Shown: positions 10,258-18,030 of the stretch, piece after piece
Numbering within the stretch: position 1 is the stretch's first letter
How the letters are laid out: the number at the start of each line of letters is the position of its first letter
DNA from: Simplicispira lacusdiani
GTDB taxonomy: Bacteria > Pseudomonadota > Gammaproteobacteria > Burkholderiales > Burkholderiaceae_C
Reading direction: 5' to 3'
Assembly: GCF_003604195.1 (NCBI RefSeq)
Contig: NZ_QXGR01000008.1
Location: 1-64,000 of the forward strand
DNA: 64,000 nucleotides
Translations under genes and position numbers: made by a program
The notes under the pieces: generated by a model
The model's input: only the letters and a program-made list of their open reading frames with translations
What the model was told of the DNA's origin: nothing
Database searches by the model: none

Positions 10258-11043
10258 ATGGTCATCGTCACCCGGCCCGAGCGCGAGGGCCTGCAGTGGG
10301 TCGCCGCGCTGCAGGCGCGCGGCATCGATGCCCTGGCCCTGCCCCTGATCGCCATCACCCCGCCGGCCGATGCCGGCGCGCTCGACGCAGCGCGCACGGG
10401 CGTGGCCAGCTACCACGCCATCATGGTGGTGAGCAGCAACGCCGCGCAGCATTTTTTTGATCAAAAAACGGTTCAAACGCTTGCTGATCAAGCGCCAGCA
10501 GCTATCAAAACAAGAGTATGGTCGCCCGGCCCGGGCACGGCCCGCGCGCTGCAGGCGCTGGGCGTTCATGCTGCGCGCATCGACATCCCGGCGCTCGACG
10601 CCGCGCAGTTCGACTCCGAATCGCTCTGGGCCGTGGTGCACGGGCAGATCGGCCCCGGCAGCCGCGTGCTGATCGTGCGTGGCACCGAGGCCGGCGCCAC
10701 CGAACAGGGCACCGGGCGCGACTGGCTGGCCCGGCAGATCCAGGCCGCTGGCGGGCAGGTGGATTTCGTCGTCGCCTACACACGCGGCGCTCCCGGCTGG
10801 AACGCAGAGCAACAGGCCCGGGCCCGCGCGGCCGCCGTGGACGGTTCGCTGTGGCTGCTGAGCAGTTCGCAGGCCGTGGACAACCTTTGCGCCGCCCTGC
10901 CCGGCCAGGACTGGGGGCAGGCCCGCGCCCTGGCCACGCACCCACGCATCGCCCAGGCCGCGCGCGCGGCGGGCTTCGGCAGCGTGCGCGAGTGCCGGCC
11001 CGCGCTCGACGACGTGGCCGCCTCGATAGAATCGGCGGCATGA
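10258..11043 (+). CDS. hemD: Uroporphyrinogen-III synthase with a repeat-encoded insert
   Basis: 261 residues. It closes and inverts ring D of hydroxymethylbilane to give uroporphyrinogen III. Evidence is MVIVTRPEREG at the N-terminus, SYHAIMVVSSNAA, WSPGPGTARAL, and the position directly after hemC. Residues about 65-85 (HFFDQKTVQTLADQAPAAIK) are encoded by a copy of the family A palindromic repeat read in frame. That stretch falls in the loop between the first domain's SNAA segment and the GPGTARAL helix, and its base composition is visibly more AT-rich. The stop overlaps the hemX start (ATGA). Confidence 0.9.
   Translation: MVIVTRPEREGLQWVAALQARGIDALALPLIAITPPADAGALDAARTGVASYHAIMVVSSNAAQHFFDQKTVQTLADQAPAAIKTRVWSPGPGTARALQALGVHAARIDIPALDAAQFDSESLWAVVHGQIGPGSRVLIVRGTEAGATEQGTGRDWLARQIQAAGGQVDFVVAYTRGAPGWNAEQQARARAAAVDGSLWLLSSSQAVDNLCAALPGQDWGQARALATHPRIAQAARAAGFGSVRECRPALDDVAASIESAA
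10449..10511. repeat. Family A palindromic repeat, copy 3, inside hemD
   Basis: Read on the minus strand it follows the consensus: TTTTGATAGCTGCTGGCGCTTG, a short ATCAG loop, CAAGCG, then GTTTTTTGATC. It is wholly inside hemD, keeps the frame open, and encodes residues about 65-85. All other copies in the window are intergenic or touch only gene ends. Confidence 0.85.
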
Positions 11044-12116
11044 GTTCCGCGCCACCCACCGACACGACCGCCGAGGCCGCCGTGCCCGCCGCGCCCGCCC
11101 GCGCGCAGGAAGGCCGCACGCTGGTCTACGCCGTGGGCGCCGTGGCCGCCGTGTCGCTGGCCGCCAATGCGCTGCTGTGGCAAAAGCTCGGCACCATCCA
11201 GGAGACGCTGGCACGCCAGAGCCAGGAGGCCACCACCCAGGCCGTGGAGGCGCGCACCCTCGCGCGCCAGGCCCAGGAACTGGCGAGCGAGACCGGCACG
11301 CGCCTGACCGTGCAGGAAACCCGCGTCAACGAAGTGGCGCTGCAGCGCAGCCAGCTCGAAGAGCTGATGCAGAGCCTGTCGCGCTCGCGCGACGAGAACC
11401 TGGTGGTGGACATCGAATCCTCGCTGCGCCTGGCGCAGCAGCAGGCCCAGCTCACGGGCAGCCTCGAACCCCTGGTGGCCGCGCTCAAGACGGCGCAGCA
11501 GCGCATCGAGCGCGCCGCCCAGCCGCGCCTGGCGCCGGTGCAGCGCGCCATCGGCCGCGACCTCGAACGCATCACCAGCGCCACCGCGGCCGACACCACG
11601 GGGCTGCTCTCGCGCCTGGACGACCTGGTGCGCCAGGTGGACGAACTGCCGCTGCAGAACGCTGTGGCCCAGGCCGCCGCCACGCGCCGCATGAATGCCC
11701 GCGCCGCGAGCGACGCCCCCCTCTCGGCTCCCGCCGATCTGCCCTGGTGGCAGGCCACGCTGCAGCGCGGCTGGGAAGTGGTGCGCGACGAGGCGCGGGG
11801 CCTGGTGCGCGTCAGCCGCATCGACCAGCCCGACGCCATCCTCGTCGCGCCCGACCAGGCCTTCTTCCTGCGCGAGAACCTCAAGCTCAAGCTGCTCAAC
11901 GCGCGCCTGGCCCTGCTGGCGCGCCAGATCGACTCGGCCCGCGCCGACCTGGCCGCCGCCAGCGCGGCGGTCAACAAGTATTTCGACCCGGCCTCGCGGC
12001 GCACGCAGAGTGCGGCCACGGCGCTGCAGCAGGCCCAGGCGCACATGAAGGCGATCGAATTGCCGCGCCTGGACGAAACCCTGGCCGCCCTGTCCACGGC
12101 CGCCGCCGGCAGATGA
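11040..12116 (+). CDS. hemX: HemX-family membrane protein (uroporphyrinogen-III C-methyltransferase-like)
   Basis: 358 residues. A short Ala/Pro-rich cytoplasmic N-terminus is followed by one transmembrane helix (about 28-46, TLVYAVGAVAAVSLAANALL). Long coiled-coil helices rich in Gln, Glu and Arg come next, and then the HemX C-terminal region (PWWQATLQRGWEVVRDEARGLVRV and AFFLRENLKLKLLNARLALL). HemX proteins carry a methyltransferase label in databases, but this type lacks the methyltransferase fold. The likely role is organising haem-synthesis enzymes at the membrane. It starts inside the hemD stop codon. Confidence 0.9.
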   Translation: MSSAPPTDTTAEAAVPAAPARAQEGRTLVYAVGAVAAVSLAANALLWQKLGTIQETLARQSQEATTQAVEARTLARQAQELASETGTRLTVQETRVNEVALQRSQLEELMQSLSRSRDENLVVDIESSLRLAQQQAQLTGSLEPLVAALKTAQQRIERAAQPRLAPVQRAIGRDLERITSATAADTTGLLSRLDDLVRQVDELPLQNAVAQAAATRRMNARAASDAPLSAPADLPWWQATLQRGWEVVRDEARGLVRVSRIDQPDAILVAPDQAFFLRENLKLKLLNARLALLARQIDSARADLAAASAAVNKYFDPASRRTQSAATALQQAQAHMKAIELPRLDETLAALSTAAAGR

Positions 12117-12118
12117 TG

Positions 12119-12243
12119 AATCACCCCCCTGTGCGGCTGCGCCGCTTCCCCCCGCTCTCGCAGCGCCGTGCGCTGCGGGCAGGAGGACGCCACCCGTGCT
12201 GCGGGGCGGCCCTTGCACGGTGGCCGCTGGCCTGGGCCGTGCG
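12119..12243. repeat. Family B GC-rich intergenic repeat, copy 1
   Basis: It begins within a few bases of the hemX stop with CACCCCCCTGTGCGGCTGCG and continues through CCGCTTCCCCCC, CTCTCGC and a final CGCTGGCCTGGGC. It aligns with the segment at 32125-32243, which likewise starts right after a stop codon. It fills most of the hemX-hemY gap (171 bp), which otherwise shows no gene. Confidence 0.65.
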
Positions 12244-12287
12244 GTTCCATGCTTTGCGGGTGGCGCGCGGCGCCATGGATCACTGAT

Positions 12288-13556
12288 ATGCGCGCGGCAC
12301 TCTGGCTCCTGGCCCTGTTTGGCGTGGCGGTTGCGGCCGCGCTGTTCGCCGGCAACAACCAGGGCACGGTCACGCTGTTCTGGCCGCCCTACCGGGTCGA
12401 TCTCTCGCTCAACATGGTGGTGCTGGCGCTGGCCCTGGGCTTCGCCACGCTCTACGCCGCGCTGCGTGCCCTGGCGGCCCTGCTGGAACTGCCCCACGAG
12501 GCGCGCCGCTGGCGCCTGCAGCAGAAGGAGCGCGCCATGCACGCGGCGCTGCTCGACGCCCTCACGCAACTGCTGGCCGGGCGCTTCCTGCGCTCGCGCA
12601 AGGCCGCCATGGCCGCGCTGGAACAGGAAAAGGCCCTGGCCGACGCCCGCGCCCCGGCACCGCACGGCGCGCAGCTGCGCGCGCTGGCGCACATGGTGGC
12701 CGCCGAAACCTCGCACGCGCTGCAGGACCGTGCGCACCGCGAAGCCCATCTGCAGCAGGCGCTGGACGCCACCGCATCGCGCCACGCCCAGGAGCTGCGC
12801 GAAGGCGCGCAGATGCGCGCGGCCCGCTGGTCGCTCGACGACCGCGAGGCCGACGCCGCCCTGGAGCGCCTGGCCAGCCTGCCCCAGGGCGCCGCGCGGC
12901 GCACGCTGGCGCTGCGCATCCGGCTCAAGGCCACGCGCCTGGCACGCCGCACGCGCGAGGCGCTCGACACCGCGCGGCTGCTGGGCAAGCACCGCGCCTT
13001 CTCGGCCGACGCGGCGCAGAGCATCGTGCGCGGGCTGGCCATCGAGCTCATCAACCAGGCCCACGACCCCTCCCAACTGCAGGCCATCTGGCTGTCGTTC
13101 GAGCCCTCCGACCGCGCCATGCCCGAGCTGGCCATCCATGCCGCCCAGCGGCTGGCCCGCCTGGACGGCGACGCCCAGCAGGTCCGCCAGTGGCTGCAGC
13201 CCGTGTGGCAGCAAATGGTGGACCAGCCCGACGCGCTGGCCGACCAGCACGCGCTGCGCCTGATCAACGCGCTGGAGGCGGGCCTTAACGACATCGACGC
13301 CGCCTGGCTGGCGCGCATCGAGTCCGCGCAACAGGCCAATCCGCGCGATCCGCGCCTGCAATACCTCGCCGGCATGGCCTGCCTGCAGCGCCAGCTCTGG
13401 GGCAAGGCCCAGCAACTGCTCGCGCAGGCCGCGCCGCAGCTGCGCGACACCCCCCTGCGCCGCAGCGCCTGGCAGCACCTGGCGGAACTGGCCGAGCAGC
13501 GCGGCGACGCGCAGGCCGCCGCCCAGGCCTGGAAGAACGCCGCCCAGGCCCTCTGA
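12288..13556 (+). CDS. hemY: HemY-family protein with N-terminal membrane hairpin and TPR-like helices
   Basis: 422 residues. Two membrane helices (about 3-21 and 40-60) bracket the conserved GNNQGTVTLFWPPYRVDLSLN segment of the HemY N-terminal domain. The remainder is an alpha-helical solenoid with TPR-like helices (PRDPRLQYLAGMACLQRQLWGKAQQLL). This is the proteobacterial HemY of hem operons, not protoporphyrinogen oxidase HemY of Bacillus. Its biochemical role in haem synthesis is unproven. ATG 12288 was picked because earlier in-frame ATGs would place family B repeat sequence in the protein. Confidence 0.9.
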   Translation: MRAALWLLALFGVAVAAALFAGNNQGTVTLFWPPYRVDLSLNMVVLALALGFATLYAALRALAALLELPHEARRWRLQQKERAMHAALLDALTQLLAGRFLRSRKAAMAALEQEKALADARAPAPHGAQLRALAHMVAAETSHALQDRAHREAHLQQALDATASRHAQELREGAQMRAARWSLDDREADAALERLASLPQGAARRTLALRIRLKATRLARRTREALDTARLLGKHRAFSADAAQSIVRGLAIELINQAHDPSQLQAIWLSFEPSDRAMPELAIHAAQRLARLDGDAQQVRQWLQPVWQQMVDQPDALADQHALRLINALEAGLNDIDAAWLARIESAQQANPRDPRLQYLAGMACLQRQLWGKAQQLLAQAAPQLRDTPLRRSAWQHLAELAEQRGDAQAAAQAWKNAAQAL

Positions 13557-13606
13557 GCGCCTGGGCCGGCCACTGCACGGCCGCCGCGCCCTGCCGGCAC
13601 CGGCCC

Positions 13607-13622
13607 GGACGGAACTCCGTCC
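13607..13622 (+). terminator. Short hairpin downstream of hemY
   Basis: Perfect 6-bp inverted repeat GGACGG / CCGTCC with loop AACT, followed by ATTCAAAT. It is a weak candidate terminator for the hem operon. Confidence 0.35.
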
Positions 13623-13749
13623 ATTCAAATGATTCGTATGAAGGCGTCAATTGCGTTGAAACCGCAAGAAGGCCGCGCTTCCTACACTTTCCCCATGCCA
13701 CGGCCCACCGGCCATGGAACCTCCTTCCCCTCCGCCTGCTCACAACGCC

Positions 13750-14319
13750 ATGACAAGCTCTTCCCTTGCCGCCGCTCCGGCCCGCTACAGCACCACCGCC
13801 ATCGTGCTGCACTGGCTGCTGGGCCTGGCGCTGATCGGCCTGTTCGGCCTCGGCGTGTACATGACCGACCTGCCGCTCTCGCCCACGCGCATGAAGCTCT
13901 ACAACTGGCACAAGTGGGCCGGCGTGGCCCTGCTGGCGCTGTCGCTGGTGCGCCTGCTGTGGCGCCTCACGCACCGCCCACCCGCGCTGCCCGCCGCGAT
14001 GGAACAGGCCATGCCCGGCTGGCAGAAGCTGGCCCACCATGGCACGCACCTGGCCCTGTACCTGCTGTTCTTCGCGGTGCCGCTGTCGGGCTGGGCCTAC
14101 AGCTCGGCGGCGGGCTTTCCCGTGGTGTTCCTGGGCCGCTTCCCGCTGCCCGATTTCGTGCCCGTGAGCGAGACGCTGGCCGACCTCTTCAAGTTCGGCC
14201 ATGCCACCCTGGCCTTCACCCTGGCGGGCCTGGTGCTGGTGCACGTGGCCGCCGCGCTCAAGCACCAGTGGGTGGACAACGACGGCCTGCTCCAGCGCAT
14301 GCTGCCCGGCCGCCACTGA
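13750..14319 (+). CDS. Cytochrome b561 family protein
   Basis: 189 residues with four transmembrane helices. Haem-ligand histidines sit in IVLHWLLG and YNWHKWAG, in HHGTHLALYLL, and in the C-terminal FGHATLAF and VLVHVAAALKHQ. This family moves electrons across the inner membrane from quinol or to periplasmic acceptors. It is immediately followed by two YceI genes, a common pairing that suggests a shared lipid- or quinone-related redox job. The start is uncertain: an in-frame ATG at 13714 would add 12 Pro-rich residues, and neither site has a good Shine-Dalgarno. Confidence 0.88.
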   Translation: MTSSSLAAAPARYSTTAIVLHWLLGLALIGLFGLGVYMTDLPLSPTRMKLYNWHKWAGVALLALSLVRLLWRLTHRPPALPAAMEQAMPGWQKLAHHGTHLALYLLFFAVPLSGWAYSSAAGFPVVFLGRFPLPDFVPVSETLADLFKFGHATLAFTLAGLVLVHVAAALKHQWVDNDGLLQRMLPGRH

Positions 14320-14363
14320 ACCCGCGCCCCTTCCTTTTTCCGAACCGCACAGGACTTCCTTCC

Positions 14364-14945
14364 ATGCACAAGACCTCTTTCCTCTCCAGCCTGGCCCTGG
14401 CCCTGGCCAGCGGCCTGCTGCTGGCGGCGGTGCCCGCCCAGGCGCAGCAGCAGCTGGTGCCCGCGCAGAGCAGCATCGAATTCGCCGCCAAGCAGATGGG
14501 CGTGCCCATGCAGGGCCAGTTCAAGAAGTTCGACGCCCAGGTCACCTTCGACCCCGCCAAGCTGGCCACCAGCCGCATCCGCTTCACGGTGGACACCGGC
14601 AGCGCCACCATGGGCTCCCGCGAGACCGACACCGAACTGCCCAAGCCCGCCTGGTTCAACGTGCCCAAGTTCCCGCAGGCCACGTTCGAGTCGTCCAGCA
14701 TCAAGGCCCTGGGCGGCGGCAAGTTCGACGTGGCGGGCAAGCTCACCATCAAGGGCGCCGCCGTGGACGTGACGGTGCCCGTCACGCTCTCCCAGTCGGG
14801 CGCCACCACCACGGCCACCGGCAGCCTGCCGATCAAGCGCCTGGCCTTCAAGATCGGCGACGGCGAATGGGCCGACACCTCCATGGTGGCCGACGAGGTG
14901 CAGGTGAAGTTCAAGCTCGCGCTGACCGGCGTGGGCAAGCTCTGA
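14364..14945 (+). CDS. YceI-like periplasmic protein (first of two)
   Basis: 193 residues. The signal peptide is cleaved after AVPAQAQ. It has the YceI lipocalin-like barrel: SSIEFAAKQMGVPMQGQFKKF, SRIRFTVDTGS, WFNVPKFPQATFES and LTIKGAAVDVTVPV. YceI proteins bind polyprenoid or isoprenoid quinone-like ligands in the periplasm. It follows cytochrome b561 by 44 bp and precedes a second, diverged YceI gene by 70 bp, consistent with one operon. Confidence 0.92.
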   Translation: MHKTSFLSSLALALASGLLLAAVPAQAQQQLVPAQSSIEFAAKQMGVPMQGQFKKFDAQVTFDPAKLATSRIRFTVDTGSATMGSRETDTELPKPAWFNVPKFPQATFESSSIKALGGGKFDVAGKLTIKGAAVDVTVPVTLSQSGATTTATGSLPIKRLAFKIGDGEWADTSMVADEVQVKFKLALTGVGKL

Positions 14946-15015
14946 CGCCCCGCGCACCACAGCGTTTCTCTCCCGCGTTCCCTTTTCTCTTCGTTCTTTC
15001 CATAGGAGCTTTTCC

Positions 15016-15591
15016 ATGCGCACTTCCCTCATCGCCCTGGCCGCGGCCGCCACCCTCGCCACCGGCATCGCCCAGGCCGAAACGGCCAGCTACGCCATCG
15101 ACCCCACGCACACCTTCGTGACCTTCGAGATCGGCCACTTCGGCGCTGCCGTGAACCGGGGCCGTTTCGACAAGAAGGAAGGCAGTGTGCAGTTCGACCG
15201 CGCGGGCAAGACCGGCAAGGTCGAGATCAGCTTCGACGCGACCTCCATCAACACCGGCACCCCGGCCTTCGACAAGCACCTGCAGAGCGCCGACCTGTTC
15301 AACGCCGCCCAGCACCCCAAGATCAGCTTTGCCTCCGACAAGTTCGTCTTCAACGGCGACAAGGTCAGCGAAGTGAGCGGCCAGCTCACGCTGCTGGGCA
15401 AGACTGGCCCCGTGACCTTCAAGGCCAACCAGTTCAACTGCTACCAGAGCCCCATGCTCAAGCGCGAGGTCTGCGGCGGCGACTTCGAGGCCGTCATCGA
15501 CCGTACCCAGTGGGGCATGAACTACGGCGTGGAATGGGGCTTCGCCAAGAACGTGCGCCTGATCGCGCAGATCGAGGCCGTCAAGCAGTAA
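15016..15591 (+). CDS. YceI-like periplasmic protein (second of two)
   Basis: 191 residues. It has a signal peptide ending GIAQA and then a canonical YceI domain: YAIDPTHTFVTFEIGHFG, GKVEISFDATSINTG, FDKHLQSADLFNAAQHPKI and LTLLGKTGPVTFKANQFNCY. Two cysteines (NCY and REVCGG) could form a disulfide. AGGAGCTTTTCC precedes the ATG. It is last in the cytochrome b561-YceI-YceI operon and is followed by a hairpin terminator. Confidence 0.94.
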   Translation: MRTSLIALAAAATLATGIAQAETASYAIDPTHTFVTFEIGHFGAAVNRGRFDKKEGSVQFDRAGKTGKVEISFDATSINTGTPAFDKHLQSADLFNAAQHPKISFASDKFVFNGDKVSEVSGQLTLLGKTGPVTFKANQFNCYQSPMLKREVCGGDFEAVIDRTQWGMNYGVEWGFAKNVRLIAQIEAVKQ

Positions 15592-15611
15592 GCGCTGCGG
15601 CCCCATCGCAA

Positions 15612-15652
15612 CCCGCCGCCTGGGCACCTGGGCTGGCGGTTTTTTTCTTGGT
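15612..15652 (+). terminator. Intrinsic terminator after the YceI operon
   Basis: The ACCCGCCGCC / GGCTGGCGGT inverted repeat is followed by a run of seven T (TTTTTTTC). It lies just after the stop codon of the second YceI gene. Confidence 0.75.
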
Positions 15653-15667
15653 CCACCCGATGATTCG

Positions 15668-15720
15668 CTATATTTTTTATAGCTTACAGCGCTTTATCCG
15701 TAAGCGCCAGAGCCTATTTT
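15668..15720. repeat. Family A palindromic repeat, copy 4
   Basis: The sequence CTATATTTTTTATAGCTTACAGCGCTT is followed by a TATCCG loop, TAAGCGCCAGAGCC and TATTTT. The last bases (15714-15720) also encode the stop codon and final residues of the convergent AraC-type regulator, so gene and repeat overlap. Confidence 0.8.
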
Positions 15721-16697
15721 CTTACTGATTTTGCATACTGCGCCGGGGTCTGCCCCGCCCAGCGGCGAAAGGCCCGGGCAAACGCGTTTTCATCCGAAAA
15801 ACCCAGCGCCTCGCCCACCGCCGCGCTGCCCTGCCCGGCGCCCAGCGCCTGTTTGGCCAGGTCGTGCAGCAAGGCCTCGCGCAGTCCCTTGAACGAAATC
15901 GCCTCGGCCGCGAGCTTGCGGTTGAGGTGCCTGCCGCTCATGCCGAGCTGTTCGCCAATCCGCTCCTTGCCCCAGCGCGGATGCTCGCGGATGAGCTGCT
16001 GCACGCGTGCCGACACGCTGTCCTGCGCCAGCGAGGCCAGCATGTCGTCGGCCAGCGCGCGCAGGTGCAGATGCAGCGCGCCGCCCGCCTGCACGATGCC
16101 CTGGCCCAGGTCCGTGGCATCCAGCACCACCGCATTGGCCTCCTGGCCGAAGTGCACCGGGCAGCCCAGCAACGCCTCGTAGGCCGCGGGTTCCGCCCGG
16201 GCGGCGTGCGCGAACCCCACCGCGCGCGGCGCGAAGCGCCCGTTGGTCATCCAACGCGCCAGGCCCACGACGCAGCCCAGCGCCGCTTCCACGCGCTGCT
16301 CACGGCACAACAGGTATTCGGGCACATAGCGCAATTGCACCTCAGCGCCCGGCGAGGCGATTTCGAAGCGCGCGTTGTCGCCAATGATGGGGGCGTACTC
16401 GGTCAGCACCTCCAGGGCGTCGCCCAGGGTGTCGCAACTGAGCAGCAGCATGCCCACGATGTCCAGGTGGCCCGCCTGCAGATCGGTGCCCAGGCGCAGC
16501 GCGCCCAGCGGGTCGTCCGGGCAGGCCTGCACGAACAGCGCCCACAACGCCTCCTGCCGCGCCATGTCCACGCGCGCCTCCTGGGCCGTGGCCTGGCGCA
16601 TGGCCTCGGGCACCGTGCCCCCCTGGCGGGTGATGGCCTCGACCAAAGCCCGCGTGAAGCGGGCCGTGACGCTGAAACGCGCGCGCGAATTCTCCAT
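15714..16697 (-). CDS. AraC-family transcriptional regulator (OruR/arabinose-binding-like N-terminus)
   Basis: 327 residues. An N-terminal ligand-binding domain of the long AraC type (about 15-210) is followed by a C-terminal AraC helix-turn-helix pair. The latter includes RWGKERIGEQLGMSGRHLNRKL and the second-helix signature VGEALGFSDENAFARAFRRWAGQTPAQY. The start at 16697 has GGGAG upstream, and ATG 16736 is a weaker alternative. It is divergent from the five-gene transporter/dehydrogenase operon and is its obvious candidate regulator. A perfect GTCCCGC/GCGGGAC dyad lies just upstream. The TAG stop lies inside a family A repeat. Confidence 0.9.
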   Translation of the reverse strand: MENSRARFSVTARFTRALVEAITRQGGTVPEAMRQATAQEARVDMARQEALWALFVQACPDDPLGALRLGTDLQAGHLDIVGMLLLSCDTLGDALEVLTEYAPIIGDNARFEIASPGAEVQLRYVPEYLLCREQRVEAALGCVVGLARWMTNGRFAPRAVGFAHAARAEPAAYEALLGCPVHFGQEANAVVLDATDLGQGIVQAGGALHLHLRALADDMLASLAQDSVSARVQQLIREHPRWGKERIGEQLGMSGRHLNRKLAAEAISFKGLREALLHDLAKQALGAGQGSAAVGEALGFSDENAFARAFRRWAGQTPAQYAKSVRK

Positions 16698-16727
16698 GGG
16701 CTCCCTGTCCTGAATTGACGTGCCAGT

Positions 16728-16755
16728 GTCCCGCATGGTGCGGGACGGCGTCCCG
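16728..16755. promoter_or_regulatory. Candidate operator of the AraC-type regulator
   Basis: A perfect inverted repeat GTCCCGC (16728-16734) / GCGGGAC (16740-16746), with a 5-bp spacer, is followed by a third half-site GTCCCG (16750-16755). It sits 31 bp upstream of the regulator start, in the divergent intergenic region. The protein-binding role is inferred. Confidence 0.45.
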
Positions 16756-16808
16756 AGTTTCTCCTAAAGTGCCTGCACAACAAGGACAGCGGGGCTTTGC
16801 CCTCTGCA

Positions 16809-17076
16809 AGAGCCTGTTCAAGGTCTTTTCATGGTGCCCGCAAGGCAGCAAAAAGCCGCAATCTAGGCGCGCGCCGCAGGCCATGCTGGCGGCCTGGACA
16901 AGGTGCGCAACGACGAGTGCGGCTTTTTGCTGCCTTGCCCGAAGGGTTGCCCCGCAAAAGCAGCATCTGCGGCGTTGCCCATCCTTGCCGCACACCAGTG
17001 CGGCTTGCGGTGTGCGCCTTGCATCCACTGCCTTTGCGGGGCAACGGGCACCATGAAAAGACCTTGAACAGGCTCT
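16809..17076. mobile_element. MITE-like element with 32-bp perfect terminal inverted repeats
   Basis: The 268-bp element is bounded by perfect 32-bp inverted repeats (16809-16840 and 17045-17076) beginning AGAGCCTGTTCAAGG. Inside it are further nested dyads. These are a perfect 21-bp inverted repeat at 16840-16860 / 16918-16938, GTTGCCCCGCAAA (16946-16958) with its complement at 17033-17045, and CGCACACC / GGTGTGCG. It contains no open frame resembling a transposase, and I see no clear target-site duplication. It ends 18 bp before the BASS transporter start, inside the divergent regulatory region. Confidence 0.75.
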
Positions 17077-17094
17077 AAATACAGGAGACACATC

Positions 17095-18030
17095 ATGGCG
17101 CCCATTGACCAGGTGCAGCTCAGTTTCAACCCGCAGACGCTCACCGTTCTCAACGCGGTGCTCGGCTTGGTGATGTTCGGCGTGGCGCTGGAACTCAAGG
17201 TCTCGGACTTCCGCGACGCCCTCAAGACCCCCAAGGCGCTGGCCCTGGGCCTGATAGGCCACCACATCCTGTTCCCGGCCATGACCTATGTGCTGGTCTG
17301 GCTGCTGCAACCCCAGCCCAGCATCGCGCTGGGCATGATCCTGGTGTCGTCCTGCCCGGCCGGACACATCTCCAACTTCCTGGTGCATTTCTCGCGCGGC
17401 AACACGGCGCTGTCGGTCAGCGTCAGCGCGCTGTCCACGGCGGTGGCCATGGTGATGACGCCGCTGAACTTCGCCTTCTGGGGCAACCTGCACCCCATCA
17501 CCAGCGGCCTGATGAAAGAAGTGGCCATGAGCCCCTGGGAGATGCTGGAGGTCATCGTGCTGCTGCTGGGCGTGCCGCTGGTGTTGGGCATGTGGGTGGC
17601 ACGGCGCTTTCCCGGCTTCACCCGGCGCATCCACCAGCCCATGAAATGGCTGTCGCTGCTGGTGCTGGTGGGTTTCATCGTGGGCGCGCTGGCGGCCAAC
17701 TTCAAGCATTTCCTGGCCTATGTGCACTTTGTCGTGCTGGTGGTGTTCCTGCACAACCTGCTGGCCCTGGCCACGGGCTACGGCCTCTCAGCCGCGATGG
17801 GGCTGCCCGAGCGCGACCGGCGCGCCATCACCTTCGAGATGGGCATCCAGAACTCGGGCCTGGGCCTGATCCTGATCTTCAACTTCTTCAATGGCCTGGG
17901 CGGCATGGCCATCGTCACCGCCTGGTGGGGCATCTGGCACATCGTGGCGGGCATGACGCTGGCCCTGCTCTGGAAGCGGCGCGACCCCGGCGGCACCGTG
18001 CCCGCCGCCGTGCAGGAGGCCACGCGATGA
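17095..18030 (+). CDS. Bile acid:sodium symporter (BASS) family transporter
   Basis: 311 residues with nine or ten predicted membrane helices. BASS hallmarks are LGLVMFGVALELKVSDF near the N-terminus, SSCPAGHISNFLVHFSRGNTALSV in the first crossover region, and FEMGIQNSGLGLILIF in the second. Family members import bile acids, steroids, pantoate or other organic anions with sodium. AGGAGA precedes the ATG. It is the first gene of an operon whose members overlap by 4 bp or abut, so its substrate is probably what the downstream dehydrogenases act on. The promoter region carries the MITE-like element. Confidence 0.9.
   Translation: MAPIDQVQLSFNPQTLTVLNAVLGLVMFGVALELKVSDFRDALKTPKALALGLIGHHILFPAMTYVLVWLLQPQPSIALGMILVSSCPAGHISNFLVHFSRGNTALSVSVSALSTAVAMVMTPLNFAFWGNLHPITSGLMKEVAMSPWEMLEVIVLLLGVPLVLGMWVARRFPGFTRRIHQPMKWLSLLVLVGFIVGALAANFKHFLAYVHFVVLVVFLHNLLALATGYGLSAAMGLPERDRRAITFEMGIQNSGLGLILIFNFFNGLGGMAIVTAWWGIWHIVAGMTLALLWKRRDPGGTVPAAVQEATR

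Noticed and set aside
7974..13628. Long minus-strand frames across ppc, hemC, hemD, hemX and hemY
   Set aside because: They are antisense or off-phase to well-supported genes and show low-complexity Ala/Arg/Gly composition without motifs.
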